The notes under the pieces were generated by a model, which worked only from the letters and a program-made list of their open reading frames with translations, searched no databases and had not been told where the DNA came from. From NCBI RefSeq assembly GCF_040676675.1, contig NZ_JBFAPK010000001.1:434001-498000 (forward strand): 64,000 nt of DNA, written 5' to 3'. This document shows positions 41,449-49,176 of the stretch, piece by piece. A program made the translations under genes and the position numbers. Each line of letters opens with the position of its first letter. Position 1 is the first letter of the stretch. The stretch is from JBFAPK01 sp040676675. Its GTDB lineage: Bacteria > Actinomycetota > Actinomycetes > Mycobacteriales > Micromonosporaceae.

Positions 41449-42201
41449 CTAGCCGTCCACTCGGAACGTGAGGGTGGTCGTCCCGAGCTGGATCATGTCA
41501 CCGGGGTTGAGCGCCACGGCCGACACGCGCTGGCCGTTGACCATCGTCCCGTTGGTGGACCCCAGATCGGTCAGAACCACCTGGGCGCCGTCGAAGTCGA
41601 GCCGCGCGTGCCGGCGGGAGATGCCGACATCGGGCAACCGGAGGTTGGCCTGGTCGCCGCGGCCGATCACGGTGGAGCCCATCTGCAGGGGATAGGTGCG
41701 CCCGTCGCCGGAGACGAGGCGCACGTTGCGTCCGCCGCCGTGTCCGGGGGGCGGACCGTAGCCGCCGCCCTGGTCGTAGGGCGGGTACTGGGGAGCGTCG
41801 TAGCCCTGCTGGGCGGGCGCGACCTCCCCGCCGGTGAAGACCTCGGCGGTGACCCGGAACATCCCGGTGTCGAGCCCGTCGCCGCGCTCGATCTCCACGA
41901 TCACGTCGCCGTAGACCGTCCACGCCTGCTCGCCGATGAACTCGGCCTGGGACTGCGCCAGCTCCTGCGCGAGCGCGGCGGCGTACGGCGCGAGCCGGCT
42001 GTGGTCGTACGGCGAGAGATCGATCACGTAGCGGTTCGGTACGAGAGTGCGCCCACCGGCCAGGATCGCCTTGTGGGCCTCAGCCTCCCGCTGCATCGCG
42101 TTGAGGATCTCGACGGGGTGCACTACCCCCTTGAACACCTTCGCGAAGGCCCCCTCAACCAGGCCTTCCAGACGCTTCTCGAAGCGTTGCAGCACGCTCA
42201 C
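41449..42201 (-). CDS. fhaA: FHA-domain protein FhaA
   Basis: Cytoplasmic adaptor of about 250 residues that links PknB phosphorylation to lipid II flipping (MviN) in mycobacteria. N-terminal DUF3662 domain (VLQRFEKRLEGLVEGAFAKV, HPVEILNAMQREAE, VPNRYVIDLSPYDHSRL), Gln/Pro/Gly linker (YPPYDQGGGYGPPPGHGGG), C-terminal FHA (STVIGRGDQANLRLPD, ISRRHARL, DLGSTNGTMVNGQ). GTG 42201 is chosen because GAGGAGGAG lies just upstream and homology begins there; an ATG at 42228 would add nine residues. First gene of the operon running to pknB. Confidence 0.95.
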   Translation of the reverse strand: MSVLQRFEKRLEGLVEGAFAKVFKGVVHPVEILNAMQREAEAHKAILAGGRTLVPNRYVIDLSPYDHSRLAPYAAALAQELAQSQAEFIGEQAWTVYGDVIVEIERGDGLDTGMFRVTAEVFTGGEVAPAQQGYDAPQYPPYDQGGGYGPPPGHGGGRNVRLVSGDGRTYPLQMGSTVIGRGDQANLRLPDVGISRRHARLDFDGAQVVLTDLGSTNGTMVNGQRVSAVALNPGDMIQLGTTTLTFRVDG

Positions 42202-42541
42202 CGGCTCCTCCTCGGGTCCCGAGGACATGATGGTATCCGGCCGTCGCACGTGCAGCTCGCACGCCGCTCGACCGCCTTGTGCCGGCCTGTCCCTGGGGGC
42301 CGGGGTCGTCGTGCTAGTGTTCCATCCGCCGGGAGCGGAAATCACTCTCGGTGGCAATACGGACAGCGTAGTATGTGCCGGCACCCCGCCGAGGGGCGGG
42401 TACCGGGACAGGGCTACTCTGTTCCGCAGCCGCAGGGCAGAGCGACTTCTCCCCCGCCATGGGCGAGGGTTACTCTGTTCGGCACCACTTCGGGGCCAGA
42501 TCTCATCTGTCCCCACGGGGCAGATATGATCTCTTCCCCAG
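42202..42541. other. Promoter region between fhaA and tRNA-Leu
   Basis: 340 nt without a gene. It must hold the fhaA operon promoter on the minus strand, not pinned down. On the plus strand two TTACTCTG/CTACTCTG elements (about 42416-42423 and 42470-42477) and TATGAT (42525-42530) could be successive -10 hexamers for the tRNA. Confidence 0.5.
42525..42530 (+). promoter_or_regulatory. -10 element of tRNA-Leu
   Basis: TATGAT ends 11 nt before the mature tRNA 5' end, giving a leader of only a few nt. Confidence 0.55.
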
Positions 42542-42624
42542 GGGGAAGTGGCGGAATGGCAGACGCGCACGGTTCAGGTCCGTGTGCCCGAAAGGGCGTG
42601 GGGGTTCAACTCCCCCCTTCCCCA
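42542..42624 (+). tRNA. tRNA-Leu (CAG anticodon)
   Basis: An 83-nt class II tRNA: acceptor GGGGAAG pairs with CTTCCCC, the anticodon loop TTCAGGT gives CAG, the variable arm is GCCCGAAAGGGC, and the T loop is GGTTCAACTCC. CCA is not encoded. tRNA-Leu next to fhaA is conserved in actinobacteria. Confidence 0.96.
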
Positions 42625-42630
42625 CCCTGA

Positions 42631-42661
42631 GGAAGGGCTCCGCGAATCGCGGGGCCCTTCC
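42631..42661 (+). terminator. Terminator after tRNA-Leu
   Basis: GGAAGGGCTCCGCG pairs with CGCGGGGCCCTTCC (one G-T wobble) across a 3-nt loop, followed by TTCGT. Confidence 0.8.
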
Positions 42662-42690
42662 TTCGTATCAGGCCGCGGTCGTCGCCGCGT

Positions 42691-42696
42691 TATGCT
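42691..42696 (+). promoter_or_regulatory. -10 element of the epimerase gene
   Basis: TATGCT, 35 nt before GTG 42732. The predicted leader of about 30 nt contains the AGGAG ribosome-binding site. Confidence 0.45.
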
Positions 42697-42731
42697 CCCA
42701 TGGTTTTCAGCCCAGACCCCAGGAGTGGCGT

Positions 42732-43805
42732 GTGAGTGTCGCGTTGGTGACCGGATCGGGCGGTCTGATCGGTTCCGAGGCGGTCCGGCACTTCGCCGGC
42801 CTCGGCCTCGACGTGGTCGGTATCGACAACGACATGCGCCGCCAGTTCTTCGGCGCGGAGGCGTCGACCGCCTGGAACGTGCTCCGGCTCACCAGTGAGC
42901 TGGGCGCGAGCTACACCCACCAGGACGCGGACATCCGGGACCGGGACGCGCTGGCGAAGATCTTCCAGCGGTACGGGCGGGACATCGCCGTGGTGATCCA
43001 CACGGCCGCGCAGCCCTCGCACGACTGGGCGGTCCGCGACCCGTTCACCGACTTCGACGTCAACGCGGGCGGCACGCTCAACGTGCTGCAGAACGTCCGC
43101 GATCACTGCATCGACGCGCCGGTCATCCACTGCTCGACCAACAAGGTCTACGGGGACCGGCCGAACAGCCTGCCCCTGGTCGAGCTGGAGACCCGCTGGG
43201 AGATCGAGGCGGGTCACCCGTACTCGGGGGGCATCACCGAGGACATGTCGATCGACGCGTCCCTGCACTCGGTCTTCGGCGCCTCCAAGGTCGCCGCGGA
43301 CGTGATGGTGCAGGAGTACGGGCGGTACTTCGGCATGAAGACCGCCTGCTTCCGGGGCGGCACGCTGACCGGGCCGGCACACTCGGCGACCGAGCTGCAC
43401 GGCTTCCTGGCGTACCTGATGCGCTGCAACATGGAGCGGCGGACGTACAAGATCTTCGGCTACAAGGGCAAGATGGTGCGCGACGCCATCCACAGCCACG
43501 ACGTGGTCGCCGCGTTCGAGGCGTTCTTCCGCAACCCCCGGTCGGCCGCGGTCTACAACCTCGGCGGCGGTCGCCACTCCAACTGCTCCCACCTGGAGGC
43601 CTTCGCCCTGGCGGAGAAGATCTCCGGACAGGAGATGATCACCGAGTACCACGAGGCCAACCGGGTCGGCGACCACCAGTGGTGGATCGGCTCGAACGCC
43701 GCCTTCCAGCGGGACTACCCGGACTGGAAGCAGGTGTACGACGTACCGATGATCCTCCAGGAGATCTACGAGGCGAACGTGGAGAAGTGGGTGCCGTCAG
43801 CATGA
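42732..43805 (+). CDS. NAD-dependent epimerase/dehydratase, CDP-paratose 2-epimerase-like
   Basis: Nucleotide-sugar modifying enzyme of 357 residues with a Rossmann N-terminus (VALVTGSGGLIGSEAVRHF, GxxGxxG). It contains VVIHTAAQPSHDWAV, the substrate block CFRGGTLTGPAHSATELHGF, and C-terminal YNLGGGRHSNCSH. At the usual YxxxK active site the sequence is FGASK, so the catalytic Tyr is Phe, which from memory is also seen in this subfamily. AGGAG lies 6 nt before GTG 42732. It is followed through a tiny bridging ORF by a WecB/TagA/CpsF glycosyltransferase, suggesting a role in a cell-surface glycan. Confidence 0.88.
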   Translation: MSVALVTGSGGLIGSEAVRHFAGLGLDVVGIDNDMRRQFFGAEASTAWNVLRLTSELGASYTHQDADIRDRDALAKIFQRYGRDIAVVIHTAAQPSHDWAVRDPFTDFDVNAGGTLNVLQNVRDHCIDAPVIHCSTNKVYGDRPNSLPLVELETRWEIEAGHPYSGGITEDMSIDASLHSVFGASKVAADVMVQEYGRYFGMKTACFRGGTLTGPAHSATELHGFLAYLMRCNMERRTYKIFGYKGKMVRDAIHSHDVVAAFEAFFRNPRSAAVYNLGGGRHSNCSHLEAFALAEKISGQEMITEYHEANRVGDHQWWIGSNAAFQRDYPDWKQVYDVPMILQEIYEANVEKWVPSA

Positions 43806-43846
43806 GCGCACGCATCGGCGGCAGCGGGAACGGGGCGGCGCGGTGA
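43802..43846 (+). CDS. Bridging mini-ORF (14 codons)
   Basis: Encodes MSARIGGSGNGAAR. Its ATG overlaps the TGA of the epimerase gene (ATGA) and its TGA overlaps the GTG of the glycosyltransferase gene (GTGA). It therefore spans exactly the gap between the two genes. It most likely serves translational coupling rather than making a functional peptide. Confidence 0.5.
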   Translation: MSARIGGSGNGAAR

Positions 43847-44649
43847 TCGCCCAGGGCAAGCGCAACGTGCTGGGCGTACTGGTCGACGCGGTGGACTACG
43901 AGGCCGCGACCGAGCAGGTCCTCGCCGCCGCCCGCGAGCGCCGTCCGCTGGCGCTGACCGCGCTCGCGGTGCACGGCGTGATGACCGGGGTGCTGGACCC
44001 GGCCCACAACGCGCGGCTCAACTCCTTCGACGTGGTCACCCCGGACGGGCAGCCCGTCCGCTGGGCCCTCAACCTGCTGCACCACGCGGGGCTCGCCGAC
44101 CGGGTCTACGGGCCGACGCTGACGCTGCGGGTGCTGGAGCGGTTCGCCGCGGAGGGGCTCCCGGTCTACCTGTACGGCTCCACCGACGAGACGCTGGCGC
44201 GCCTGATCCCGGCGCTGGAGCGGATGTTCCCGGCGCTGAAGATCGCCGGCGTGGAGTCGTCCAAGTTCCGGCAGGTGCAGCCGGGCGAGGATGCCGAGAT
44301 CGCGGACCGGATCCGCTCCTCGGGCGCCCGGCTGGTGCTCGTCGGGCTGGGCTGCCCGCGCCAGGAGGTCTTCGCGTACGCCATGCGGCCGCTGCTGGAC
44401 ATGCCGCTGATGGCCGTCGGTGCCGCCTTCGACTACCACGCGGGTCTGCTGCGCAAGCCGCCGCCGTGGATGCAGCGGGCCGGCCTGGAGTGGCTCTGGC
44501 GGCTCGGGCTGGAACCCCGGCGTCTCTGGCACCGCTACGTGGTGCTGAACCCGGCCTACCTGGCCCGGCTCGCGGCGCAGAAGACCCGCCTCTGGAAGGC
44601 GACCCCGCCGCCGCCCGCGGCCGAGCGCCCCGCCAGCTTCGCCGTCTGA
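43843..44649 (+). CDS. WecB/TagA/CpsF-family glycosyltransferase
   Basis: 268-residue GT26 family enzyme that transfers an N-acetylhexosamine type sugar to a lipid-linked acceptor during surface glycan synthesis. Family blocks: NVLGVLVDAVDYEAATEQVL, LTALAVHGVMTGV, VVTPDGQPVRWAL (Asp of the active site), PVYLYGSTDETLARLIPAL, LVLVGLGCPRQEVFAY and AVGAAFDYHAGLLRKPPPWM. GTG 43843 overlaps the mini-ORF stop. A strong terminator begins on its stop codon. The acceptor and sugar are unknown. Confidence 0.9.
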   Translation: MIAQGKRNVLGVLVDAVDYEAATEQVLAAARERRPLALTALAVHGVMTGVLDPAHNARLNSFDVVTPDGQPVRWALNLLHHAGLADRVYGPTLTLRVLERFAAEGLPVYLYGSTDETLARLIPALERMFPALKIAGVESSKFRQVQPGEDAEIADRIRSSGARLVLVGLGCPRQEVFAYAMRPLLDMPLMAVGAAFDYHAGLLRKPPPWMQRAGLEWLWRLGLEPRRLWHRYVVLNPAYLARLAAQKTRLWKATPPPPAAERPASFAV

Positions 44650-44690
44650 CCCGCGCCCCGATCTGGGAGGACCCGGATCGGGGCGCGGGT
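44649..44690 (+). terminator. Terminator after the glycosyltransferase gene
   Basis: A perfect 15-bp stem (44649-44663 with 44676-44690) with a 12-nt loop, immediately after the stop codon. It isolates the next operon. Confidence 0.85.
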
Positions 44691-44700
44691 CTACCCCTCA

Positions 44701-44720
44701 GGCAAGCGCTTTCCTATGCT
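44701..44720 (+). promoter_or_regulatory. LacI-type operator and leaderless -10
   Basis: GGCAAGCGCTTTCC (44701-44714) contains the AAGCGCTT core of LacI/GalR-family operators and fits the cre-like consensus in most positions. TATGCT (44715-44720) follows directly, and ATG 44727 is 6 nt later. A bound repressor would block this promoter. Confidence 0.6.
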
Positions 44721-44726
44721 GGGCCG

Positions 44727-46148
44727 ATGATGAGGATCGACGACGAGCTGACCCCGGCTCGGCTGATACCCAAGATCGACCGGCTCTGGGACGCCTCCGC
44801 CGAAAAGATCGACTCGATCGAGAAGACCTGCCCGCCCGGATCGGCCTCGCCGGTCTTCACCGTCGAGGGGCGGTACACCGCCCGCGGCTGGACCGAGTGG
44901 ACCCAGGGCTTCCAGTACGGCTCGGCGCTGTTGCAGTTCGACGCCACCGGCGAGCGGCGCTTCCTGGACTCCGGCCGGGAACGGACCGTGGCGGTGATGG
45001 CCAGCCACGTCAGCCACATCGGGGTGCACGACCACGGCTTCAACAACGTCAGCACGTACGGGAACCTGTGGCGGCTGATGGCCGAGGGGCGGATCCCGCA
45101 CCAGCGCACCGAGCGCGACTTCTACGAGCTGGCCCTGAAGCTGAGCGGCGCGGTGCAGGCCGCCCGCTGGGCCCGTACCCGCGACGGGGGCGGCTACGTC
45201 TACTCCTTCAACGGGCCGCAGTCGCTCTTCGTCGACACCATCCGCTCCTGCCGGGCGCTGGCCGTGTCGCACCTGCTCGGACACGCGCTGATGGGCGAGC
45301 GGGACGAGCGGATCTCCCTGCTCGACCGGCTGGTCGCGCACGTGCTCAGCACCGCCCGGTACAACGTCTTCTACGGCGAGGGGCGGGACGGCTACGACGT
45401 ACGGGGCCGCACCGCCCACGAGTCGATCTTCAACGTGAACGACGGCGAGTACCGCTGCCCGAGCACCCAGCAGGGCTACTCGCCGTTCAGCACCTGGACC
45501 CGGGGCCTGGCCTGGGCCATGGTCGGCTTCCCCGAGCAGTTGGAGTTCCTCGACCTGCTCTCCGACGAGGAGCTGCGACCGTACGGCGGGCGCGCCGAGC
45601 TGACCGGGGTGCTGCTCCGGGCCGCGACCGCCACCTGCGACTTCTACCTCGCGAACACCCCGGTGGACGGGATCCCGTACTGGGACACCGGCGCGCCCGG
45701 ACTCGCCGCGCTCGGCGACTACCTCGACCGGCCGGCGGACCCGTACAACCCGCACGAGCCGGTCGACTCCTCGGCCGCCGCGATCGGCGCGCAGGGGCTG
45801 CTCCGGCTCGGGCGGTACCTGACCCGGACCGGCCGGGCCGACGAGGGCCGGCGGTACTGGCAGGCCGGGCTCACAGTCTGCGACACGCTCTTCGACGAGC
45901 CGTACCTGAGCACCGACCCGCGGCACCAGGGCCTGATCCTGCACTCGGTCTACCACCGGCCGAACGGTTGGGACCACGTACCGGCCGGGCAGCGGGTGCC
46001 GAACGGCGAGTCGAGCATGTGGGGCGACTACCACGCCCGGGAACTGGCGCTCTACCTGGGACGGGTCGCCCGCGACGAGCCGTACCTGACCTTCTTCGGC
46101 CCCGCCGAGGCGCACCCGGCGACGGAGCGCAGTGGAGTCGGGGCATGA
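44727..46148 (+). CDS. Glycoside hydrolase, GH88/GH105-like
   Basis: 473-residue (alpha/alpha)6-barrel enzyme resembling unsaturated glucuronyl hydrolases. Visible family elements: VHDHGFNNVSTYGNLW (likely catalytic Asp), STWTRGLAWAMVGFPEQ, PYWDTGAPGL and VDSSAAAIGAQGLLRLG. No signal peptide is present, so the substrate is a short imported oligosaccharide. ATG 44727 (or 44730) is fixed by the leaderless -10 and LacI-type operator. The C-terminus HPATERSGVGA is encoded by a dispersed-looking repeat that also forms the junction to the next SDR gene. Activity on uronates is inferred from the family. Confidence 0.8.
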   Translation: MMRIDDELTPARLIPKIDRLWDASAEKIDSIEKTCPPGSASPVFTVEGRYTARGWTEWTQGFQYGSALLQFDATGERRFLDSGRERTVAVMASHVSHIGVHDHGFNNVSTYGNLWRLMAEGRIPHQRTERDFYELALKLSGAVQAARWARTRDGGGYVYSFNGPQSLFVDTIRSCRALAVSHLLGHALMGERDERISLLDRLVAHVLSTARYNVFYGEGRDGYDVRGRTAHESIFNVNDGEYRCPSTQQGYSPFSTWTRGLAWAMVGFPEQLEFLDLLSDEELRPYGGRAELTGVLLRAATATCDFYLANTPVDGIPYWDTGAPGLAALGDYLDRPADPYNPHEPVDSSAAAIGAQGLLRLGRYLTRTGRADEGRRYWQAGLTVCDTLFDEPYLSTDPRHQGLILHSVYHRPNGWDHVPAGQRVPNGESSMWGDYHARELALYLGRVARDEPYLTFFGPAEAHPATERSGVGA

Positions 46149-46232
46149 GCGAGCGGAGCGAGCGAATCATCGAACTCAGCGCGGTCGAGCCTCATGCCGC
46201 GACGGAGCGCAGCGGAGTCGGGGCATGAGCGA
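46119..46232. repeat. Direct repeat at the GH-SDR gene junction
   Basis: A 34-bp sequence beginning GCGACGGAGCGCAG and ending GGGGCATGAGCGA occurs at 46119-46152 and 46199-46232, with one mismatch and a period of 80 bp. Each copy ends with an ATGA stop/start overlap. The unit between also holds GAGCGAGCGGAGCGAGCGAA. Confidence 0.85.
46145..46228 (+). CDS. Bridging mini-ORF (27 codons) from the repeat
   Basis: Starts MSERSERIIELSAVEPHA and ends ATERSGVGA. The ATG overlaps the stop of the glycosidase gene and the stop overlaps the ATG of the SDR gene. It therefore keeps the coupled reading that a single repeat copy would give directly. A functional peptide is unlikely. Confidence 0.45.
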   Translation: MSERSERIIELSAVEPHAATERSGVGA

Positions 46233-47016
46233 ACAGGCTTCCGCCCGGCCGGCGGCGGTGGTGACCGGCGGGTCGCGCGGCATCGGGCGGGGCATCGTGC
46301 TCGCGCTGGCCGGCGCGGGGTACGACGTGGTGGTCAACTACGCGCGCAACCGTGACGCCGCGGCGGAGGTGGGCGCGCGGGTCGAGGCGCTCGGCGCGCG
46401 GGCGCACCTGGTACGCGCCGACGTCTCGGAGGCGGACGACCGGCGGCGGCTCGTCGACGAGACGCTGGCCGCCTTCGGCCGGCTCGACCTGCTGGTCAGC
46501 AACGCCGGCGTGGCGCCCGACGTGCGGGCCGACCTGCTGGAGGCGGGCGAGGACTCGTTCGACCGGTTGATCGACATCAACCTCAAGGGGCCGTACTTCC
46601 TGGTCCAGCTCGCCGCCCGCACGATGATCGAGCAGCTGGCGGCCGGTACGGTGAGCCGACCGAAGATCGTCATCGTCTCCTCGATCAGCGCCTACACGGC
46701 GAGCGTCAACCGGGGCGACTACTGCGTGGCGAAGGCGGGGTTGGCGATGACCACGCAGCTCTACGCGGCGCGGCTGGCCGAGCACGGGATCAACGTGTAC
46801 GAGATCCGGCCCGGCATCGTCGAGACGGACATGACCGGGCCGGTCAAGGCCCGGTACGACGATCTGATCTTCAATCAGGGGCTGACCCCGATCCGGCGCT
46901 GGGGACAGCCCGAGGACGTCGGTCGGGCGGTGGTGGCCGTCGCGACCGACCTGCTGCCGTTCAGCACCGGTCAGGTGATCGACGTGGACGGCGGGTTCCA
47001 CCTGCGCACCCTCTGA
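46225..47016 (+). CDS. Short-chain dehydrogenase/reductase
   Basis: Classical SDR of 263 residues: cofactor motif VVTGGSRGIGRG, NAG motif in LVSNAGVAPD, catalytic Ser in IVSSISAYTA, YCVAK active site and GQVIDVDGGF C-terminus. The closest known types are 3-oxoacyl-ACP reductase and KduD/2-keto-3-deoxygluconate dehydrogenase. Next to a GH88-like hydrolase, a role in uronate catabolism is plausible, but KduI-like and kinase genes are absent. ATG 46225 overlaps the stop of the mini-ORF. A 20-bp-stem terminator follows. Confidence 0.88.
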   Translation: MSEQASARPAAVVTGGSRGIGRGIVLALAGAGYDVVVNYARNRDAAAEVGARVEALGARAHLVRADVSEADDRRRLVDETLAAFGRLDLLVSNAGVAPDVRADLLEAGEDSFDRLIDINLKGPYFLVQLAARTMIEQLAAGTVSRPKIVIVSSISAYTASVNRGDYCVAKAGLAMTTQLYAARLAEHGINVYEIRPGIVETDMTGPVKARYDDLIFNQGLTPIRRWGQPEDVGRAVVAVATDLLPFSTGQVIDVDGGFHLRTL

Positions 47017-47021
47017 GGGCG

Positions 47022-47069
47022 GGGAAGGGCTCCCTGTCGTCCGAGCCGCGACGACAGGGAGCCCTTCCC
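47022..47069. terminator. Strong bidirectional terminator
   Basis: Perfect 20-bp arms (47022-47041 and 47050-47069) around an 8-nt loop, between convergent SDR and protease genes. Confidence 0.9.
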
Positions 47070-47088
47070 TACGGTGCTGCCCGTTCGC

Positions 47089-48957
47089 TCAGAGGGTGAG
47101 CGTCCAGGTGTTGAGGTAGCCGGTGTCGCCGGAGTAGACGTCGCGCACCTGGAGGCGCCAGGTGCCGTTGCCCGCCTCGCTGGAGAGGTTGACGGGGTAC
47201 GTCGTGTTGACGTTGTCGGCGCCGTCGAGCGCGCTGGAGTTCTTCAGCCGGTACGCCGAGCCGTCCGGGGCGAGCAGGTCGATGACCAGGTCACCCCGGT
47301 AGGTGTGCACGATGTTCACGGCCACCGTCGCGGCCGACGAGGCGTTGCGACCGCAGCCGGTGATGGCGATGGCGCTGGTGACCGTGCCGAGGTCCGGGAT
47401 CGCCACGTCGGTGCCGTTCGTGCCCGAGCAGCCGCCCCCGCTCCCGGTCACGGTGAGCGTGTAGGTCGCCGTCCGGGCGCCGGCCGCGCCGGTGCCGGTG
47501 ACGGTGACCGGGTACGTGCCGCCCGGCGTGCTCGCCGAGGTGGTGATGGCCAGCGCGGACGTACCGCCGGAGGTGACGGTGGCCGGGCTGAACGTCGCGG
47601 TGGCCCCGGCCGGCAGGCCGCTGGCCGTCAGCGCCACCGACTGGGCCGAGCCGGCCGTGGTCGTGGTCGTCACCGTGGCGCTGACCGAGCCGCCGGGCGC
47701 GGTGGAGCCGGAGGTCGGCGAGACCGAGACGGCGAAGTCGTTGGTGGGCGGCGCACCGCCACCGACGAAGAGCAGCCGGTTCGGCGTGCCGGTACCGACG
47801 TTGCTGATCACGTTCGGGGTGGCGGCGTTGACCAGCTGGTCCCGTACCTGCTGCGGGGTGGCCGTCGGGCTCGCCGAGAGCAGCAGCGCCGCGGCGCCCG
47901 CCACGTGCGGGGTCGCCATGGACGTGCCGCTGATGGTGTTCGTCGCGGTGTCGCCGGTGGCCCAGGACGAGGTGATGTTGACACCCGGCGCGAGGATGTC
48001 GACGCAGGTGCCGTAGTTGGAGAAGCTCGCCGCGGCGTCGTTGTTCTGGGTGGCGCCCACGGTGATCGCGGCGGGCACCCGGGCCGGCGAGTAGTTGCAG
48101 GCGTCCTGCCGTACGCCGAGCGCGTTGCCGTTGCCGGCGGCGATCGCGTACGTCACCCCGGAGTTGATCGAGTTGGTGACCGCCGTGTCGATCGCGGCGT
48201 TGGCCGATCCGCCGAGGCTCATGTTCGCCACGGCGGGCTTCACCGCGTTCGCGGTGACCCAGTCGATGCCGCCGACCACCTGGGCGTTGGTGCCGCTGCC
48301 CTGGCAGTCGAGCACCCGTACGGCGACCAGCTGCACCGCCTTGGCCACGCCGTACGACGTCCCGCCGACGGTGCCGGCCACGTGCGTACCGTGCCCGTGG
48401 CAGTCGTCCGCCGGGCCGCCGTCGACCGCGTCGTACCCGGAGACCGCCCGGCCGCCGAAGTCCGTGTGGGTGGTCCGGATGCCGGTGTCGATGATGTACG
48501 CCCGCACGTTCGGCGCGGTGGTGGGGTAGGTGTACGAGCTGTTCAGCGGCAGGTTGCGCTGGTCGATGCGGTCCAGGCCCCAGGACGGCGGGTTCGGCTG
48601 GGTGTCGGTGATCCGGACCGTGTGGTTCTGCTCCACGTACGCGACGGCGGGGTCCGCCGCGATCCGCTTGGCCATCCGCTCGCTGGCCTTGACCTCGAAG
48701 CCGCGCAGCGCCGCACTGTAGGTCCGGGCGACGCTGCCGCCGTGCCGGCCGGCCAGCTCCTGCGCCGTCGCGCCGACCCGGGTACGGCTGACCGCGGTTT
48801 CCTTGAAGACCACGATGTAGCTGTCGGCGACGGCGGTCTCCCCGCCGGCGCCGAGGATCGTGCCGGTCGGTTCCGCGGCCACGGCGGGCGTCGCCGCGAC
48901 GGCCGCCATGGTCATCGCTACCGCACCGACGAGAACGGATCCGTGTGGGAGTCGCAT
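47089..48957 (-). CDS. Secreted subtilisin-like serine protease with P-domain
   Basis: 622-residue S8 peptidase of the proteinase K/aqualysin group. Signal peptide 1-28 (AVA/AEP), inhibitor I9 propeptide about 45-115, catalytic domain about 125-385 with D157 (IIDTGI), H189 (CHGHGTHVAG), N276 (AAGNGN) and S346 (GTSMATP). An Ig-like Thr/Ser-rich domain spans about 415-505, then a proprotein-convertase P domain (DVAIPDLGTVTSAI, IVHTYRGDLVIDLLAPDG, NGTWRLQVRDVYSGDTGYL). It is expected to self-cleave and digest extracellular protein. GGGAGGTAGGG precedes ATG 48957. Confidence 0.95.
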   Translation of the reverse strand: MRLPHGSVLVGAVAMTMAAVAATPAVAAEPTGTILGAGGETAVADSYIVVFKETAVSRTRVGATAQELAGRHGGSVARTYSAALRGFEVKASERMAKRIAADPAVAYVEQNHTVRITDTQPNPPSWGLDRIDQRNLPLNSSYTYPTTAPNVRAYIIDTGIRTTHTDFGGRAVSGYDAVDGGPADDCHGHGTHVAGTVGGTSYGVAKAVQLVAVRVLDCQGSGTNAQVVGGIDWVTANAVKPAVANMSLGGSANAAIDTAVTNSINSGVTYAIAAGNGNALGVRQDACNYSPARVPAAITVGATQNNDAAASFSNYGTCVDILAPGVNITSSWATGDTATNTISGTSMATPHVAGAAALLLSASPTATPQQVRDQLVNAATPNVISNVGTGTPNRLLFVGGGAPPTNDFAVSVSPTSGSTAPGGSVSATVTTTTTAGSAQSVALTASGLPAGATATFSPATVTSGGTSALAITTSASTPGGTYPVTVTGTGAAGARTATYTLTVTGSGGGCSGTNGTDVAIPDLGTVTSAIAITGCGRNASSAATVAVNIVHTYRGDLVIDLLAPDGSAYRLKNSSALDGADNVNTTYPVNLSSEAGNGTWRLQVRDVYSGDTGYLNTWTLTL

Positions 48958-49176
48958 GGCTCCCTACCTCCCCTCTGACCGGCGCCCGACCGTCCGCCCG
49001 GTGATCCGGGGGATCGGCGACGGCCGATCATGCTGAGGTTAAACGTGAGACCTACTCGAAAACAGATGTCGATTCTTCAATAGCGCGACGGGATGGCCCC
49101 TACGGGTGACCGATCCGGGTAGCAGGGGGGCCGGACCCGGATGTCCGTGGGCGGCTTCGGGACGAGGCTCTACGGC

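Noticed and set aside
42202..42541. Replication origin
   Set aside because: The kinase locus is often near oriC, but no DnaA boxes or dnaA/dnaN genes are seen here.
43802..46228. Mini-ORFs as functional small proteins
   Set aside because: Sequences are short, repeat-derived or low in complexity; the overlaps suggest a coupling role instead.
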